Shown here piece after piece: positions 62,007 to 64,000 of a stretch of DNA of 64,000 nucleotides. Every line of letters begins with the position of its first letter. The stretch's first letter is position 1. The stretch lies in the NCBI RefSeq assembly GCF_000718515.1, contig NZ_JNZS01000008.1:186001-250000 (forward strand). The letters are read 5' to 3'. Origin of the DNA: Micromonospora parva (GTDB lineage: Bacteria > Actinomycetota > Actinomycetes > Mycobacteriales > Micromonosporaceae). The translations under genes were made by a program, and so were the position numbers. The notes beneath the pieces are model-generated. The model made no database searches. It worked only from the letters and a program-made list of their open reading frames with translations, and had not been told where the DNA came from.

Positions 62007-63115
62007 CCGAGCAGGAGGTCATCGAGGCGTACGGGGTGCGGCTGCGGCCGTTTCACACCGGGGACACCGCCGACGTGGTCGACGGCTGCGCCGACCCGGT
62101 CAGCCAGCGGTTCGTGTCGAACCTGCCAGCCCCGTACACCGATGTCGACGCCCGCTGGTGGATCGAGGTGGGCGCTCCGGCGGCCTGGACCGGCGGCGGC
62201 GCCGCGTACGCCATCGCCGACCCGGCCACCGACCGGCTGCTCGGCGCGGTGGGGTTGAACAACCCGGTGTCCGCCCGGGGTCAGGTCGAGATCGGCTACT
62301 GGGTGCGGCCGGCGGCGCGCGGACGCGGGGTCGCCACCGCCGCGACCCGCGCGCTGAGCGACCACGCGTTCGCCGCCGGCACCGCCCGCCTGGAGCTGCT
62401 CACCGAGCCGGAGAACGCGTCGAGTCAGCGGGTCGCGCTGGCCGCCGGCTACCGCTACGAGGGCTCGCGCCGGTCGGCCGGATCCGGCCGGAACGGGGAC
62501 CGCCACGACCTGCTGGCCTGGGTACGCCTCGCCGACGACCCGCCCGGCCCGACCGCCCGCCTGCTGCCCGACCTGCCCGGCGGGCTGCTCACCGACGGTG
62601 TCGTGACAGTGCGCCGGCTCGCGCCGGACGACGCGGAGCTGATGCACCGGCTGCACAGCCGACCGGAGGTCGTCGCCAACCAGGCCCCGCCGGTGCCGCC
62701 GACGCCCGAGGCGACGCAACGGCGCTGCCTGCTGGCGGAGAGCGCCTGGCTCACCGGTGTCATCGCCCGACTGATGATCGTCGACGTGGCCAGCGGCGCG
62801 CCGGCGGGCAGTTGCGGGATGTCGATCACGGACGCGGCCAGCGGTGAGGGCTCGGTCGGCTACGCGCTGCTACCCGAGTGGCGGGGCCGGGGGTACGCGA
62901 CCCGTGCGGTCCGGCTGCTCGCCGCGTGGGCGTTCGGTTCGGCGGGTGTCACCCGGCTGGTCGCCGGCACAGTGCCGGGAAACGTCGCCTCGCACCGGGT
63001 GCTGGAGCGGGTCGGCTTCCAGCGGGAGGGGCTCCAGCGTGGCCGGCTGCCCGGCCTGGACGGCACCCGCCTGGACGATCTGACGTTCGCGCTGCTCCCC
63101 ACCGACCTGCGCTGA
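62003..63115 (+). CDS. Second double GNAT-domain acetyltransferase
   Basis: A 370-residue protein with two GNAT domains, related to the upstream protein. The first (about 1-175) carries VRLRPFHTGDTADVVDGCAD and the CoA loop RPAARGRGVATAATRAL. The second (about 195-365) has VTVRRLAPDDAELMHRLHSR and PEWRGRGYATRAVRLLAAW. GTG 62003 overlaps the previous stop by 4 bases, and GAGGA lies upstream, so the two proteins are made together and may form a complex. A 38-bp palindrome follows as terminator. Confidence 0.88.
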   Translation: MTEQEVIEAYGVRLRPFHTGDTADVVDGCADPVSQRFVSNLPAPYTDVDARWWIEVGAPAAWTGGGAAYAIADPATDRLLGAVGLNNPVSARGQVEIGYWVRPAARGRGVATAATRALSDHAFAAGTARLELLTEPENASSQRVALAAGYRYEGSRRSAGSGRNGDRHDLLAWVRLADDPPGPTARLLPDLPGGLLTDGVVTVRRLAPDDAELMHRLHSRPEVVANQAPPVPPTPEATQRRCLLAESAWLTGVIARLMIVDVASGAPAGSCGMSITDAASGEGSVGYALLPEWRGRGYATRAVRLLAAWAFGSAGVTRLVAGTVPGNVASHRVLERVGFQREGLQRGRLPGLDGTRLDDLTFALLPTDLR

Positions 63116-63124
63116 GAACGGCGG

Positions 63125-63162
63125 CAGGGAGTTGTGGCGGGACGTCCCGCCACAACTCCCTG
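63125..63162. terminator. 38-bp perfect palindrome between convergent genes
   Basis: Two perfectly complementary 19-base arms meet without a loop (63125-63143 and 63144-63162). It lies 9 bases after the double GNAT stop and 19 bases after the hpf stop, and probably terminates both. Confidence 0.8.
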
Positions 63163-63181
63163 GTCGAACAAGAGGGGTGGG

Positions 63182-63811
63182 TCAGGTGGCGAGGGAGATG
63201 ATCCCGTAGTCGTAGGCGTGCCGCCGGTAGACGACGCTGGGACGGCCGGACTCCTTGTCCTGGAAAAGGTAGAAGTCGTGGCCGACCAGTTCCATCTCGA
63301 ACAGCGCGTCGTCGATGGTCATCGGCTCCGCCGGGTGCACCTTCTCCCGGGCGATGTGCCACGGCTGCTGGTCGTCGTACTCCTCCTCGACCCGCTCCGC
63401 GACGGCCGTGCCGGCGCGGGCGCCGTCGCTCGGCGCGGTGGAGACCAGGTCGGCGACCGGCAGGCCCGCGGTGGCCTCGGCGACGGAGATCGGCGCGTGC
63501 CGGCCCCGGTGTACGCGGCGGCGGTCGGCTGCGCGGCGTAGCCGGGTGTCGAGCTTCGCAATGGCGGCGTCGAGCGCGCTGTAGAAGTCGTTCGTGCAGG
63601 CCTCGGCCCGAATCACCGGACCCCGGGAAACGCAGGTGATCTCCACCCGCTGGCAGTGGTCGGCTTGGCGCGGATTGCGCTCGTGAAACAGCTCGACATC
63701 GACGCGAATAAGTTTGTGGTCGTAGCGTTCGATCTTCGCGAGTTTCTCGGCTACGTGTACCCGGTAATGATCGGGAACTTCGACGTTACGGCCCTTGACC
63801 ACGATGTCCAC
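63182..63811 (-). CDS. hpf: Long-form ribosome hibernation-promoting factor
   Basis: A 209-residue protein. The N-terminal domain (1-100) is the S30AE/HPF fold (DIVVKGRNVEVPDHYRVHVA, VDVELFHERNPRQADHCQRV). After a linker, the C-terminal dimerisation domain (about 148-207) has VVYRRHAYDYGIISLAT preceded by MELVGHDFYLFQDKESGRPS. Long HPF dimerises 70S ribosomes into inactive 100S particles in stationary phase. GTG 63811 has GGGAGG 4 bases upstream. Confidence 0.93.
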   Translation of the reverse strand: MDIVVKGRNVEVPDHYRVHVAEKLAKIERYDHKLIRVDVELFHERNPRQADHCQRVEITCVSRGPVIRAEACTNDFYSALDAAIAKLDTRLRRAADRRRVHRGRHAPISVAEATAGLPVADLVSTAPSDGARAGTAVAERVEEEYDDQQPWHIAREKVHPAEPMTIDDALFEMELVGHDFYLFQDKESGRPSVVYRRHAYDYGIISLAT

Positions 63812-64000
63812 GTGACCTCCCTTGTTCGGACGGTCTTCGATCCGGTTACCCGGCCGCGCGCCGTGGGGAGACCCGCTGGCGTCGACCGGTTGTACGGCTA
63901 CGCCTCCTCTCACCGCCGAGGGCGGTTGGAACGACCTCCTACCCCCGACAGCGAAACGCTAACTCCTGTTTGCCCGGCAGTCACCCCATGTTGCCGAGAC
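63812..64000. other. Upstream region of hpf, cut by the window end
   Basis: The 189 bases should hold the hpf promoter. No convincing stress-sigma -35/-10 pair could be fixed. No gene was seen. Confidence 0.35.

Overview
The window is high-GC actinobacterial chromosome, most likely Micromonospora or a close relative in the Micromonosporaceae. Supporting signs are the GC-rich codon use, many GTG starts, about fifteen start codons placed 6-8 bases after a TAnnnT-like -10 box (leaderless transcription), an Rv3235-family gene beside secA, a long-form hpf, a prfB without the usual programmed frameshift, and a tmsA/tmsB pair for 10-methyl branched fatty acids. The genus is inferred from overall style, not from a database match.

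Layout. (1) 0-7.2 kb: an accessory, defence-like block with an XRE-TPR regulator coupled to a GNAT acetyltransferase, a coiled-coil protein ending in an Mrr-type nuclease domain, a 65-codon fragment that looks like the N-terminus of a DarT DNA ADP-ribosyltransferase, and a 1028-aa HKD-nuclease/helicase/DUF3427 protein overlapping it by ATGA. (2) 7.2-16.3 kb: small metabolic and envelope genes, including two paralogous anchored proteins on either side of an epoxide hydrolase. The hydrolase is preceded by a 17-codon leader peptide and mutually exclusive RNA hairpins. A FGGY sugar kinase, an ABM monooxygenase, a beta-lactamase-fold hydrolase and a lipoprotein follow. (3) 16.3-29.3 kb: a TipA-like MerR, a GGDEF-EAL protein, an ArsR/SRPBCC pair with a palindromic operator, tmsB/tmsA, a YbaK-like deacylase, DUF427, a ricin-B protein, an MFS carrier, a GlxA-type regulator and a DinB-like protein.

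(4) 29.3-38.7 kb: a VWA/MoxR pair, a NarL-type two-component system, a hemerythrin protein overlapping an aldo-keto reductase, a second aldo-keto reductase, a membrane-anchored AA10 LPMO and SdpI. (5) 38.7-42.2 kb: an alternative (zinc-free) rpmJ followed by a low-GC patch. The patch holds a small secreted protein, several perfect hairpins, a run of 23 C, a small membrane protein, a YciI protein and a frameshifted second copy of sdpI. It ends beside tRNA-Ala(GGC), and an 18-base exact direct repeat lies within terminators at both ends. (6) 42.2-47.1 kb: AlgH, a benzoylformate-decarboxylase-like enzyme lacking one catalytic His, a lipoprotein and two uncharacterised proteins.

(7) 47.2-64 kb: conserved housekeeping genes. 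These are ssrA and smpB (ribosome rescue), ftsX/ftsE (divisome ABC pair), prfB, a PadR regulator, pruA, an anchored membrane protein, a DUF6912-like protein, a BldC-like HTH protein, an Rv3235-family protein, secA, two overlapping double-GNAT genes and hpf. GC-rich tandem repeats and an interspersed imperfect inverted repeat fill 56.1-57.7 kb. No insertion sequence, integrase, rRNA gene or CRISPR array was seen.
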